This document shows positions 25,901 through 39,200 of a DNA stretch of 64,000 bases, piece by piece. Source of the stretch: Mesaphorura yosii. Lineage: Eukaryota; Arthropoda; Collembola; Poduromorpha; Tullbergiidae. Where the stretch lies: NCBI GenBank assembly GCA_009869945.1, contig WIXG01000013.1, positions 186,001 through 250,000 on the forward strand, in the 5' to 3' direction. Under the pieces are notes generated by a model. It worked only from the letters and a program-made list of their open reading frames with translations, was not told the origin of the DNA and did not search any database. Every line of letters begins with the position of its first letter. Position 1 is the first letter of the stretch. Position numbers and translations under genes: made by a program.

Positions 25901-28900
25901 TATGACCAGACAAAAAACCTTTTATTTTAAGTTTTAAAGGAAATTTATACAAAAGCGTGGCGGGCACGGGTGAAAGCCTCAAAAACTTAAAACAAATTCC
26001 TTCATTTAGGCAAGCCAAGCCAGCCAGCATCACATGGCCAGGCAATATTTCCTAAAAGTTTGCGCACAACAAACCTGACGCTGATGCTGGCAGGCAGGCG
26101 GAGTCGGAGGCTGCCGCTGAAGCTTATCCGTAAGTGGTCACATCTGGTCCGGGCAAGAGCAGCAAAATATTAATGACCAGCGCGGCCAAGCTCAACTCTC
26201 AGCCGGTCGTGCCCGTATTGCATTTCAATATCAGACCAGAACCGCCGGAAAAATGTGTGGATAATTATCTTTAAGTTATAGGCCTATAATGGCAATATAA
26301 GCCTGCCACTTGAAAGAGAGAAAGGAGCCGGAGCTTGTAGCCACTCTAAACAAGAGCCAATTCTTCAAAATCGCGTATTAGGACAACATTTGGCCAATCG
26401 AATCCAGCTGTGGCCAGCTCAGTCTCAGCTTCAGACTCTCAAGATTCGTTTGCTACCGGAGTGTTCTGATTCTGTTCTGTTCAACAATAAGGTTCATGCT
26501 CAACTTTCTCTACGCTGCTCGACGTCATGTTACCTTAAACGTTAATTTCTGGCACTGAGTTGTACGGAATATTGCGCTGTAGCTGATGTTGCTGCGGCTG
26601 TCACCTAAAATATGCTGCCAATTCAGGCCGCTCCCTCATCTTACGAAAGATTTTTACGCGCACTGCGACTGCGACTGCCATTCGTAATGGTACTATAATC
26701 TCTGACATAAGAGGCGCGCCCGCTGTTTACCGTCTCCTGCTCTTGAGAAGGGCCGCTTTTCACTACCTCTTCACTGCTCTGCTCAGAGATCAATGGTTTA
26801 TGTTATTAATAAAACTGAATTTAATATCTCTCTGTATGATATTCAACATATTGTGGTTGAGTTGTTGCCGCGACGTGTGTACTCATTAGAAACATTCGAC
26901 CCACGATCACGGCCTTCGCTTCAGAACTTAACCGCACAAGTGCGTGAGAGCAGGCAGCATAGCACAAGCGTAGGATCCTTCTTTTTTCAGCCTGCCTCTG
27001 CCTCGAGCTCGTGAGAGTAAATGAAAATATTCGATTCTCAGCTGGACTGGAAAGCATGGGAAACTTTTCCAAATCCCAGCGTGCAAAAGTTTTGGCGACA
27101 AAGCCCAATAAAGTGGATACTTAACGAATGCAGGCATTGGCAGTGCCGATGGTCAGAATGAATTAATTCCGCAGCAGAGCCCGCAGCAGCAAGGCAGGCC
27201 CAGACGTCAAAGATTTTCCCATTGAAGGTAGTTATATTTCCACGGTCCGTCGGCGGCAGTGGCTCAGTCAGGCCCGGCCAGCTCAGTGTTGTTGTTTATG
27301 CAGATTATTCGATTTCTTCAAATCTCTAAACTGAGCCATGTGCGCCCATTCTCGCGTTTCAGTTTTAACGTCAAAGACTCGCCTCCTCATATTTACGGTC
27401 TCCAACTCGAACGAACGGGAGAACAATTTTTATTTGTTCAGTTGTATCGTTTCAGACTTGGCCCGGCTGTGTGTACGCAACTGTGGAACGGCAAGGCAAT
27501 AGGCAATGCCAACTTACCAACTGTGCCGTTTGGGCTTGGTGAGTTTAAGGCTTGTGGTGGCTGTGGCATTAGTTATTCTCCTTGTCGGAAAATGCACAGG
27601 TGAGGTTCGTGTAAAGTAACGCAGGTGGCTTAATCTCTGTTTATGTAAATCCTCAACCTTAATTTTCTTCTCACAACCTGTGTACTCAATTTAACTTGGT
27701 TCGCTCGGTGTTTACTCTCCCATGCCTGCCGTGTCAAGCCGCTGCTGCTGCTGTCATTCCTGCACGCATGTTTGAATGATAAATGCGTCGATGCATGATC
27801 GAAACACAGTTCGAGTCGAAACGTGTAGAGGCTCGATTTTGGATTTGGAATGTGTGGCATGCATTTGTAATCCTCTTATTACCAACAATGTCGTAACACG
27901 AATAATTTCACTCAATTAATACCGACGAGAGTGAGAACCCCAAATGTGTCGATTATACAAGTTTATGAGCCGCTTGTAATTGGAACCCGCCGCATTCCTA
28001 TGTGTATATAACGCACATCGCGAAGTGCGGGCAGAAAAAATGGAATCGGCAATCCATTTGTAAACAAATGAAGCTCGGGCGGGCACTGTTTTTCGTTCTG
28101 ATAGAGTGCCATGCCATGTTTATTGCTTGACACTGAACTGGCATGCACAACTTTACACAGTGCCCGATTCCGAAGCACGAACCAGGCCAGCATCGTTCAT
28201 GTCTTTGTTTGCTGAAACAATTTTTCTTAAATTGAGTTCGTGCAGAAAGCGGAATTGTGAACTAGAGAAATGCGAGTCTGGATTAGGTAATCTGTTACTT
28301 GGTCGTGCCAGGCGCTTTGTCCATCTTTCATTTTCTCACAACATTATTTGCAGTTCGTAGTTCGGGAGTCGTGGTGCCATCAATTTCGACAGCTTCTTTT
28401 ATTCCGCGCGCGCTGGTCTAATGCATGGCACGGCATGCGAACAATGCCACATCACACCAAACCTTGTCAGGAGAGGATCTTCGCAGTTCGCACGTACTCA
28501 TCTTAAGTGATGACGATGACGGTGGGAATTCGGAGGCTGGCTGTCATATTCTCATTCGTACTCTTGTTAATAGAAAATTATATATTGCACGGTCACAGAA
28601 ACAATATGCAATCCACCTCGGGGATCAGAGACAGAGAAGCAAAGCAAACAGAATGATTTTTCTAGAAAATTGGGTGGGCACGACACACGACAATCTGGAG
28701 TGCAGCGCAGCGAGTCGGGTTTAGATTAAATTGAGTTTATGGAGAGTCATGCACGCGACTGCATATTTTCTCAAGATTCTTTTCTCTGCCAAATGCATGG
28801 TCTCTGCTTTCTCTTCTGCTTCCCGCTCGTGTTGAGCAAATAAAGATATTGCATGAAATAAAATTGTGCTGCCTGCCTGCTTGCATGCTACTGCTGTAAT

Positions 28901-31900
28901 AATATGGTGCTGGAAGATAAACTTATTCTTGCCGAATGAGAATAATGTGTGAAGACGGGCGCGCGGTGCGGCGTGTGCCTGCCGAAAGGAGTGAAAATAA
29001 AAGATGAGGACGATACGACACGACAGAATACACACGAGATCTTCTCTGCTTTCTTGCTCTGAGTACGGCAAGCGTACGGCACGGAAGCAACAACAATCAT
29101 GATGATGACAAGAAGCTTGTGAGAAAGCGTCCAGGTGATCAGCTCGTAAGAAACCGAAACTGAGCCTGAAATTGTGAACGTGAACTATGAACTTTCTCAA
29201 GAGCTCCGCTCAGATCATTTTCTCCTTGTTCAAAGATTACTTATACTTTAGCATGCATGCAAGCAATGCACGCTCACGGCACAAAGGACCAGGCAAACGA
29301 TTGTCCTTCATGATTATTGCCCGCGCGTAGAGACATGTAAGAGAAAGTGAGGAGACGAGGCAGAGAATATGCAAAGGAGATGATGATTGTTATGACCAAA
29401 GAAAGCTTTCGCCGCAGCCGCAGCCACAGCTCGACAGGTTAGTAAAGTAAAAGGGAAAGATAATCATAAAATTACACATGAAAGAAGCCCAGTTGTCCTC
29501 TAAATAACCACAAGCGCAACCTTAAATCCTTAACAACCTTTTGAGGTCGTATGACCACATTTTTGAGCCCCTCATCCTCTTCCCGTGTAGCAGCGAGAAT
29601 GTGTGGGTATGAAATATAATGCCAATAAAAGTTTCATCCTTCATATTTTATGAAGTATCATTTACAAGTACAAAAACCCTTCCACCGAAATCCTTATTTG
29701 TGTGCTCATCCTTAGAGTTAGTAAACTCTTTTATGCGGTCATAAAAAGCAAATAAAGTTTGTATCAACAAGTATTTGACGGCGCTTTGCGGAGCGGTATG
29801 GTGGCTGCGATGCGACCCAGAAGGAGAAGGAAATGACTGTACAAATGTCCGAGCAATTAGTCTGCATAGGCCCATGCCCCGATTACAGTTCCTGCGCTTG
29901 AGAGCTCCAACGGAAACTCGGGACGAACTAATTCGCTCACCTTCAGAACCAAAACCTTACCTTGCCTTGCCTTACCGAACACGGCAGAATCAGAAGCAGA
30001 ATCGAGAAATTTAGTTATGAGTGAAGAACAAGTGCGAGTGTGCAGATGACAGGAACTCCAACTAAAAAAACTACTAAAGACTCTTTCTTATTTCTCAATC
30101 TTTCACTTGCAGCAATGCCATTCAAAGCAAACTCATGCACTTCCACATCAAATCAGGTAAACGAAAAGGAAGTCTCGTCTTCTTCTTCGTTCCTATATAC
30201 TAATGTGACTGTGGCTGTGTCAAGCATCTTTTGGGACTCGGCTCGTCTAACTGCCACACAAGATACAGAGCGGAGCGAAACTCGAATCTTACTTCTTACA
30301 AGATTTCAGATACACAAACAAGAAACAGGAACTTTAAGTCGGGTAGTCGTAAGCACACAACAGAAGTCCTTGTGCTCTGCCGAGCCGTGCCATGTCCTGT
30401 CACCAACAGATCCATTTAAGAGTTATATTGATTTTGCTTGGGATTATTATTATTTTATGTCAAGTGCTTCGCAAATGAGCTTGGCTGAAACTGAAGGGAG
30501 TCTCAGTTAGTGTTGTGTAGTTTTGATGGAAGTGGAAATGCCCTCATTTCATTTTCTCTAACGATGGTGGTAGTGAGGAACTACTTTTCTACTTGCATTT
30601 GAATATCTTTCTGACACATGGACCTCGGGCACAACCCAACGCAGCTAAGAAAGCGAATGTCAATTGTTTCTTTTATCCAGCCCTTAAATTGACAGAAGCA
30701 ATTAAAAATTTGATTCACTTTGAACTGAACTGTGGGCTTTCATTCAACTGGTGGTCCAAGCCCAAGATGCGGGCTTCTTTTTACTGAGACAAGGCGCTTC
30801 GGGGAAACGTCTTTCATAAGAATTTTACTGAGACTTCGTCTTTGTCTTCCGCCTTTAGCGTTCCAGCGCCAGAAAAAACAATAACAAATTGACGTCGAGA
30901 CCACGTCTGTCGATGTCATCTGCCATCAATTTCAGCGAACTTGCTTTCATGTCCACATCGTCTGTAGATCCTTACGTCTTATTAATATTCAGCCTGAAAT
31001 TCGTAGCAAAATACTAAAATACTAAAGACCTGTTAATTAAATTTTAAATGCACTTTGATCTTGACTTTTATGCAGCATAACATCTTTACCATGACCGACC
31101 ACCGAACACATTGCCAACTTCTACTGTGCATGCGTTTGATATAAATTAGTGGCACCTTTCAACGGTGGAACGTGGCATCAGCGGGTGGGCCCGTAAGCAT
31201 AAAAGACTCGTACAATGGGACACCTTCTTGAAACTCTGTGCCCATAATTAATTACCGCACTCAACACCCACTTTCCCCTAGATTCCCTTTGTCATACTTT
31301 CAAAACCTGAACAGTTCTCTTTGCCTTTGTTGAATGCGTTTGTCCAACAATTTTCGAACAGACCCATTCGGTGTTCCTTTACTTCTTGAAGTAAGTCTTC
31401 AATGGAAAGTTTAATGAGAAAAGTTTAAAGCAAAGCAAGAAAATGTCCACTTCTAATCTCACACGGCAGTACAAAAGCAGCGCATCAGTTGAGTTCGCCA
31501 TAAATTAACCAAAATGAGCCACCGCTGCTGTTTTGGTGGCCGGATTAAAGTGTGGCTGTTATAAATAATTGCTGACAAGAGAATGAATGAAGAAGTTTCT
31601 GTTTACAAACCAATTGAGATGAGGAGCCCATTAATACGTAGCGTTATCTCTGCAAGCACCATTTTTCAGAGGACTTAAATCACAGCTTGCAAGAGTGAAA
31701 TGAAAAATCTTTGAGACGCAGGCATGGCGTGGCATTTAGGATTCCAGCAAAGTGGTTGACTGTGTCATCATACCTTGAGCTTTGTCGTATCTGCTGCCGA
31801 CAATGTGTATTGGATTTCATCGTGAAAACTCGCACGCACCATTGCTCGTTGTTGGAATGGAATGAATTGTTGGTCGTACACCATCATCATCATAAGATGA

Positions 31901-34517
31901 ACCTTTCTTAAGACGTTTACTTTTGCCTTGATCTCCTATTTTACGACTTGATCACGCCCGCCACGCCACCGCAATGCTGTGCACTGCTCTGTGCTAACTA
32001 CTGTGCTGTCTTAAATTCCAAGGAAGGAGCTATCTCCAGTCTGCAGATGTAGGAATAACTCACACATTCGAATACGTAAAATCTTCAACGTGCCGCGCCG
32101 CCTGTGCCGCATGCTGGGCCTGGGCCTGATTCTCGGTGATAAAAAGTCATTTTGCAAAGTAAAGACGGGCAACCTCATCGCACGGTAACAGCACGCCATG
32201 AGAGACGAAGACGACTCAAAGCCCCGTCCCGCATTTTGGAACTCATTTTCCGTGTGTCATATTTCGCGTCTTCACTCCACAAATACCTATTTTGTGCATG
32301 TTCCACTAACAGAATCAATTACATTTTGAATGCTAATATCCACAATGCACCCTGAAGATTCTCAAATTTACCCTGACTTTGATGGGTTTACGGCATGGCA
32401 CTAACGCACAGAGAGATCTTCAAACAAATTGACAGAGAAGTATTGGCTCACATTTCGCATTGCTTCAATTATCACGCAATTTCGGCAATTTGGCAGGCTG
32501 AACGGCAATAAAACGCACGGAACTGCCGATATCGTTTGGAATGAACAAACCCTTCATTCAGCGCAGCGCGGCACAGTCCATAAATTCCGGTAATCAAAAT
32601 GCGTACGTGGTCGTGGTATGAGCCGTCTCTCGTTCAAAGTACGCGTACGGGAAGCACGGGTAGCTTTATGCCTTTGCGTTTTTCAGTCTTCCGGAACGAA
32701 ATCAAAGGGTGAAAAGTTAGCTTGATGGTCTCTGGTATTTTGCGGTACGAGTGAGTTCAGCTGTTGAACTGATGGGTGAGGTTGTGATTGTATGTTCCGC
32801 TCGTTTCGTTCAATGATCGTCATCCCTAATTTTGGAGTTCCACCTGCACAATTCGCAGAAGCCCATTACTGTACGTCGTTCCATTTAACACTATAGCTAC
32901 AGGAAGGTCAGGGACTACATGGTCCTTCTGTGGCCATTGCCCTTCTCAACAAAGCAACAGATCTCTGCTCTCTGCTTGCTGTTGTCATTGTCACTCGCGT
33001 CTCGCAATTGCAACAATGACAAAGACCAGCCGGAGCAAAATTCTACCTAAGCACGGCTACGGCGTATTGCCTGAGTCCCGGCATGCTCCGTCAATTAGGA
33101 ACATCACACCGCACATGCGCACCGTGTGACCGACCAGAGCAAGCAAACAGTCTGGCACAACACACGGTCGACCGTCCTGGCCTGTCCTGCTCATCACTTC
33201 ATTGTACGTAATTTATCTGAAAAAAATGAAGGATGAATAGAGAGACCATCTGCAATGACCTAAACCCTCTCTGCACATGAAAGCAACCGCTCTGCTGCAA
33301 CACCGTGACCACGACCAGCTTTCCATTAAAAACAAATTCAATTAACGTGAGCCAGAAACGAGAAACCTTCTGCACAGAAACCTGGAAACAGACGCTGCGT
33401 ATTTATTCTACAAAAACTGGTCGAAACCACAAAATATATCACCGCAACTGTTCGAGGCACATGTGTTCTCTCATTTCACTTCATTTCATTTCATGCTTGG
33501 CGTTGGCATTTGGCTCATCTCATTTCGGGATATTATTAACCATGAACGCAACGGTACAGAGCAAAAACGGAGAAGCAAAAGTACGAGACAATGACAACAA
33601 AGCGTAGGTGGAAATCTCACATTTGTTCTAGCCTTGCTTCTGGCTTAAATCTTCAGCCTGTCTGCGCACGGCTGCTGTCTCTTTTTGCCCGAAAATAAAA
33701 TGCAGGTTTTAAAGTTTATTGCTTTGCCCTGCGTTTGAGTGAGAAAAGATGAAGACGAAGATGAGGAAGTTATTTGTACAAAACAGACGCGCTCTGAAAT
33801 GCAACTCGCACATTTCTCGGGTGTTTGTATCTGGAAAATGCACGAGTCTCGGCAGTGCTCGCTGGCACTGGCATGCGGCCTATGAAATTTTACAGAGCAG
33901 TCAGAACAGAAGTCGCCTTTCATTACACTGCCTCGCTAATCGGTGCGATCAACTTCGAAATAGCACAGCGTGGATCACATCTGGTTTTACTTTATCTCGA
34001 TCTGTTGTGACTCATTTCTCACGTCAACAAACGAGAAATTTACAACAGGAAGAGAAACGATGGAAAGCAGAGATGCATTCCAGGCGCTCCAGAAATAACC
34101 TCATTCACCTTGCCTTGTGAATGGTGATGCACAGATGAATCTAAGGATCTATACAGACTTCTAATGCTAATTGGGATTAATTTGCTTACCTTTGCTGCGC
34201 GATCGTGTCAGTATTTCTGAAGATCCGGTGTCTGTGCCCGCGTTGGCGTTGGTCGTGATGCCTGACAATGACACGGCAGAAATCGCGCCACCGCCGGTGC
34301 CGGAATTGCTCAGAGCCGGAGAGCTCGTACGTCTGTTTTCTTTGCCTGCTGGAATTGTTGAATTGCTGCTATTGCTGTTGCCGCTCTGATTAATTGCTGC
34401 TGGAGATGCCGTTCTTGCAGCCGAGCCCGTTATCGGTGTTGACGCCGATAGTGGTGGTGTGGATGGTGATCTTGGGGATTCAATTGATTCTTCTTTAATT
34501 GTCTTCACTCCTTCCAT
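10908..34517 (-). CDS. nvy: Nervy / RUNX1T1 (ETO, MTG8) family transcriptional corepressor
   Basis: Nuclear scaffold corepressor of the ETO family. Nine coding exons (minus, 5' to 3'): 34190-34517, 16108-16536, 15634-15791, 15384-15530, 15172-15311, 13797-14149, 11517-11819, 11242-11426, 10908-11171; all phases agree, 768 residues (close to Drosophila Nervy). Residues 1-250 are Ser/Pro/His-rich, starting [10 protein letters not shown]. The TAFH/NHR1 domain spans three exons ([20 protein letters not shown], then [20 protein letters not shown]). NHR2 is [23 protein letters not shown]3 is [19 protein letters not shown]. The MYND zinc finger at the C-terminus is [15 protein letters not shown] and [13 protein letters not shown]. 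Exon 34190-34526 is assigned because its phase-1 donor fits the phase-1 acceptor at 16536; that exon also has a good acceptor at 34527, so untranslated exons may lie farther upstream. Intron 7 (11427-11516) has a GC donor. Confidence 0.92.
12190..13618 (+). CDS. GIY-YIG nuclease-like domain protein, nested in a nervy intron on the opposite strand
   Basis: Proposed exons: 12190-12557, 12652-12968, 13041-13618, giving 420 residues. The acceptor at 12652 and the donor at 12968 were chosen because they keep the frame; a stronger-looking acceptor at 12642 would give a stop within 30 codons. The N-terminus is acidic and Ser-rich ([11 protein letters not shown]). The last exon holds the recognisable part: two Cys pairs ([12 protein letters not shown]), [33 protein letters not shown] and a distal [11 protein letters not shown]...GLN. 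This matches the GIY-YIG type found in Penelope-like elements: VVYMI for GIY, HVGSTG for YIG, an Arg after it, and a late Glu. No reverse transcriptase or repeat ends were seen, so it is either a domesticated element-derived gene or a host nuclease-like gene. The whole gene lies in nvy intron 11820-13796. Confidence 0.7.
24671..24679 (+). repeat. Left 9-bp target-site duplication
   Basis: GTCCGTGTC; the identical copy is at 25264-25272, immediately outside the other end of the inverted-repeat element. Confidence 0.55.
24680..25263. mobile_element. Short Mutator-like (MULE/MITE-type) non-autonomous element with 9-bp flanking duplication
   Basis: The element is flanked by identical 9-bp copies GTCCGTGTC (24671-24679 and 25264-25272), the target-duplication length typical of Mutator-like transposons. 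Its two ends are inverted relatives of each other over about 60 bases; the best block is 24718-24740 against the complement of 25204-25226 (22 of 23 matching), lying 38 and 37 bases in from the two ends. Both arms are made of degenerate 13-18 bp units with the core ACTCATGYT followed by A-runs, especially 24690-24823. No transposase frame is present. It lies within the first nervy intron. Confidence 0.65.
25264..25272 (+). repeat. Right 9-bp target-site duplication
   Basis: GTCCGTGTC, same orientation as the copy at 24671-24679. The flanking bases on both sides differ, so the match is exactly nine bases. Confidence 0.55.
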
Positions 34518-36245
34518 CAAGCCTTGCTGCAAAATTAGACGAGATTTCATGTCTCCATTTAGCACATTGTTCAACAGTACTTGGCTTTGGCTTGATACTT
34601 GATTCAATCTAGTTTGTCACGTCCCTGTGTATTACATGTTCAGCGTGGGGCAAAATGATACTTTATCGCGTCCATCTAACACAAGCACGACTTGAAACGG
34701 TCAAGCGTCAGAGAAATTGTAACTCAACTCGAAGCACCAAAGTCAACTTAATGACTGGTTCTTGACTCAAGACTATTTAGCATTAAATGTGAAACAAAAG
34801 ACTAGAGCATCTTTTCTCTCCAGTATGACTAAACTGAACGCTCTGGCTTTGGCTTTGACTTGCGCTGACTGGTGTGTTGGTTGTGTGAATAGCTTTCTGG
34901 TACTGAATTGGAGAGACGGTGATGGTTACACGTTTTAAGCGGTCTTTCTACTCTAACGTGTGGAGTGTGGGCACGGGGCACATGCTCATTGCGTTGCAGA
35001 GAAAGAAGGACATGCCATGCCATATGGGTTCATTACAATGCAGCAAGCAGGCCGTACTTTTCGCTCGACAAATGGCAAATAATAAGTTGAATCATGTGCA
35101 GTTGTACATTCATAAATATGTTGTTGAATGGATGAGTTAAAAGTGCACATGCAATAAGTATTTTTGTCTGTACATCATCGACGGATGGACGCGTTCGAAC
35201 TCGAGCTCGTCTCGCCCTTTCACTAAATTCTGGCATTCTGGTCCCATGCATACATGTTGCGTGCAATATTGTTATTTATCCTTTATTCGGTTCACCGTAG
35301 GTACAGTGTGGTGATGCGAATGAACAGAATTCCATCACTGCGAGCGTAAAGCAAACCAGAAGTTCGCTTGAAATTTAACCCCCACCACGACCAGCGTGTG
35401 CATGTGCACCGCGTCTCAGATTTTTAAATTCCAGAGTTCGGAAGAGAGAAATTTAAACAATACTAAAAATACCTTCGCACAATGCCGTATGCAATGGCAA
35501 TATGCAAGCGATGGTGATTGAATGGGAAATGTCCAGACTCACAGCACCGCATGGCATGGGAGGAGGATTCGGTAACGCCAGACAAAGTGAATGGAATACC
35601 TCGGCAGAAGTGTGTTTCTGTCATTGTTGTTATTGTCTTCCTTATTTAGTCGGATTTTACGACGCGTGCAGGCGTGCACATGGCACGGCACCCTCAAGAG
35701 TCGAGCAAGATGCAGCGCAAGGGATTCCCCAAAACGCAGTAGGAAGTTTACTCTGCGCAAAGAGCGTTGAGAAAATAGAAAAATACGGCACTATTTTGGG
35801 GAAGAAAACTTCAAAAGACATTCTTCACTTTCCAACTTCCGCTCTTACTTAAACGACGGTATTTAAATGTTTGATTCTTCTCTGGTCATGTTTCTCGTTA
35901 AAGTTTCGTTCCTTTGTGGCGCAGTCTCAATCTCCAGAGACCTAAGCAACACGTTTACTCGCGTTTGCATTATCCGTAAATCTGTCTCGCATTTCCCAAG
36001 TTTAATACAGAGCGAAATTCAGCGAAAGGGTTGAGCGCTCACAATGCGTAACTGAATTCTGAGTTTTGTGACGGCAAATTAGAGTTTTAGTCACAGGTCA
36101 ATACAACGATGCGATTTGAACCCTGCATCCTTCAACTCATCATCGCGCATTGCGAAGTTCTAATCGGTAAATAAACAGTAGAAAGTGAACTTCCTAAGCG
36201 TCTTGGAATGAGTCCACGTCCACAGTCAAGTAAATGAATGCACGC

Positions 36246-36265
36246 TTTTGTTTTGTTTTGTTTTG
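36246..36265 (+). repeat. Microsatellite (TTTTG)4
   Basis: Four perfect tandem copies of TTTTG. Confidence 0.9.
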
Positions 36266-39200
36266 TTGTCTGTTCACAGACGCTGCTGCATTTTATTAAA
36301 CGCAAGCTTCAAGCAGAATTCCCCAAAGCAGCTTCATCTCAATAATTTTCTAATTTATAGATTTCTGGATCTGGCATTGCGGCACGGAGTCTGTCCTTAC
36401 TTTACGCACTCGTCCGTATTTGTTTGGCGTGGCTGGCCTTTGCGCACTGCAGAAACTAAAACCCATGACAGGACAAGAGCATGGCGTGGCAGCGCACAGG
36501 ACTTGGACAGGAGAGTAGGGCATTTAAAATGTGTTCTCATCGCATCGCATTGCATGTTCGTCCGTCATTACCACAACACAAATGTTTATCCACCCAGAAG
36601 CAGCCGCCGCATACTCGCAGCGCAACATATGTACAATTATCATTTCATATTCAATTTTGACGAATTAAAAAACATCTGCACAATATGGCACTTGGCACAT
36701 GATGCGTGTATGGTTATTTTCTTACAATTACAAGCATAATCGTATCATTACCATCAGCGTCGTGTGGTGCGTCGTGCGGTATTAAAATACTCGCATTCAG
36801 AAAGCGTCTGCGTCTGGTCAATTTATTTAGAAACTTCCGTCTTTGTGTCAGACACAGACAGGCGTGTACTTCAAACTGTCTTTATTGTCCAGAGTGAGGA
36901 AAGCCAAACCAAGCCAAGCTACCTTTTATTGTCTTGTATCAACGGTCGATTATTATGCCATTTAATTCCGGCTTAACCCATTCAAAGGATTAGCATTACG
37001 CACGCGCAGTGCCATAAGTCATCATGAGTTATCGATTTGAAGGTGGTCGTCGAAAATGAAGGCGAACAACAACGAGGAGTACAGCAATAATGATATTAAC
37101 AACGCATTATTGCTTAAAGTGCATGCAGGCAGACGTGGACAGTATCAGGCGACATGCATCGGGCACGGAGCGTGGTTCTGTGAAAGGGTTCCACATTCTC
37201 CTCTCCATTCGCATTCGCACTTTTTCTCCACTTCAGACGACAATTCTCAAACCGAACGAACTCACCAATAACAATAATTTATGCTGTCGAGTGTTTGCAC
37301 AGAGAAATCATGTGTCCAAGAAATGATAATCCGGACCCTAGCCAAATGATAGAAAAAGGAGCCAAACAGCAGCGGTAACGAACGACTTACTTTACCTTTT
37401 CAGATCGGGCACAAAAGAACCGAAAGCGTGGGGAAAATGAAAACCAGCAATGAGAGTGAAAAGGAACGAATGCGTGCGCGATGTGTGTGTTTACGACAAA
37501 CTCTCATGAAATGATGAACACAAGTCGAGCTCATGTAAAGGTTCAATTTTTCGTGCAACTGTTCCACAAAATACCAATTTAATATTAATGCGCTGCGCTG
37601 GTATGGCGGGCATGAGGACTTTCCAAGTGTGCACCTTCACTGACAGGTGTGAATATAAAAGTTAGCACATTGCATCGTGCAGCCGCACCACAATGAGCGG
37701 AATCTCTTTTGAATTCCCGTCACTGCGTCCGCGCTCTCCGCACGTTGAGAATATTGCATATGTCCAGAACAGAACAGGGCAAGGGATTGCTTATTGCAGC
37801 AGGACCTCATTGCAATGTGCTAAATGCTAACGCGTGCCTTTATGATGGTAATTATGGGATAGGGATCACCTGGATGTGCTTCAATTCAATTCAGAAACCT
37901 TTCCAATCAAAACGTAGCCTTTCATTTACTGAATTACGTACAACAAATATAACTGAACGGAAACTTTTGTTTCAACTTGACAGTTGTCCGGTTAAAAGTT
38001 ACCCGACTTAAACAAGCATACGCTTACGTGTAGTTCAGCAGTCGAAAGAACAATTTAACTCAGAAGGGACATGAAACCATGCGAGAAACTGCTTCAATAA
38101 ATAATGTACGAGAGCTATTTCACAATTTCCTTCATCTTCACACTTCGTTCCTGCTGCTGTTTCTGTCTCTGTCACCGTCGCGATGTCTGCTAATTTCACA
38201 GCAGCATTTCATTTCAGTTACAGAGCATCGCCGTAGTCATTTTATATAGTTATTGAGTGAGAAATGTGTGATTGTGACAGACAATTTGGAGTTGGTTCCC
38301 TTTTCCACTTCTACTCCGCTCTGCTCTGCTCTCGTTATGATGTACTGAATAACTTGTTCGGGAACAGAAACTTTATGGCTGGGTATGAGGCCACGATGTG
38401 CAGTGACGCCGTGGCCGTGGTTGCGGTGAAGTAAAGAAAGTCTGGTTGCGTAGAGGCAAGGCCTGGCTTTTGTGATGAACTAATCTGAACTCACCATGCA
38501 TTCTGAATTACCAGCTTACGGCTTGGCACTTTGCAAAGACCGCTTGCTTGGCCGTGGTGTGTCCCGGTGCGGTGTGTGCATACACAAACCAAATTAGAAT
38601 TACAACAAAAAACTATTTGGACCAAAAGTTATATGACTTTTGAGCGTGGCTTGGCTGCATTGAGAGTTGGAGATAAAACGGGAAAGTAAATAATTGCCGC
38701 TACCACCACAGGCACCAGAGAATGAATGGTAATTTCATGACGCCCTTGCGGGCAGGCACGGGCAAGGCAGGAAGAATTGATTGAGCGTTTAAGAAAAACG
38801 GCCCTTGTGCTCGCTCTGAAGCCGGAATAAAAATCGGCACAGCCAGCATTAAAGTCGAGTCAAGTCAAAGATTTTTATTCAATTCGACTATCTTGTTGGG
38901 CCAAACATCTTCACAATAGCAAATGCTAATGTTGGGTTCTGCATGTGAGAAGAATGTCGGGTTGCGAAACGTCAAAAAGAAAGGACTCGTTTAATATGTA
39001 TCATATCACGGCAGGGTCCGACATTTCGCCTAAATATCCAAACGGAAGGTTTTGCATTTGGAAAGGGAAGTCGTCTGTACGACTTGATAAGATTTTTCTG
39101 TCAGCAATGTCAACTTTGAGTACAAGTTATGATTCTCTGTATAAACATTGCTTCTGGGATCCGTTTCCGCCTGTTTGCGCTCACGAGAAGTTAGATCGAC

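Larger units (their letters stand above)
16537..34189 (-). other. First coding intron of nervy, about 17.65 kb, without recognised genes
   Basis: The donor is the GTAAGC just below 34190 and the acceptor is TTGTTGCAG just above 16536. Reading frames of 60-160 codons occur on both strands but none has domain motifs, splice context or coding composition. The sequence is rich in short scattered CATG/GGCATG-type words. The only recognised insertion is the small inverted-repeat element at 24680-25263. Long first introns of developmental regulators often hold enhancers; that is inference here. Confidence 0.7.

Noticed and set aside
28721-29200. 159-codon minus-strand frame in the nervy intron
   Set aside because: No domain, signal or splice context, and low-complexity composition; long chance frames are expected in 17 kb.
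30040-30510. 156-codon plus-strand frame in the nervy intron
   Set aside because: No recognisable domain, Ser/Thr-rich by base composition, no promoter or polyadenylation signal placed to serve it.
36100-36180. tRNA gene on the minus strand (GGTTCAAATC box)
   Set aside because: The flanking bases do not form the T-arm or acceptor stems, and no A box is present at the right distance.
36248-36739. 163-codon plus-strand frame
   Set aside because: Starts inside the TTTTG microsatellite and shows no family motif.
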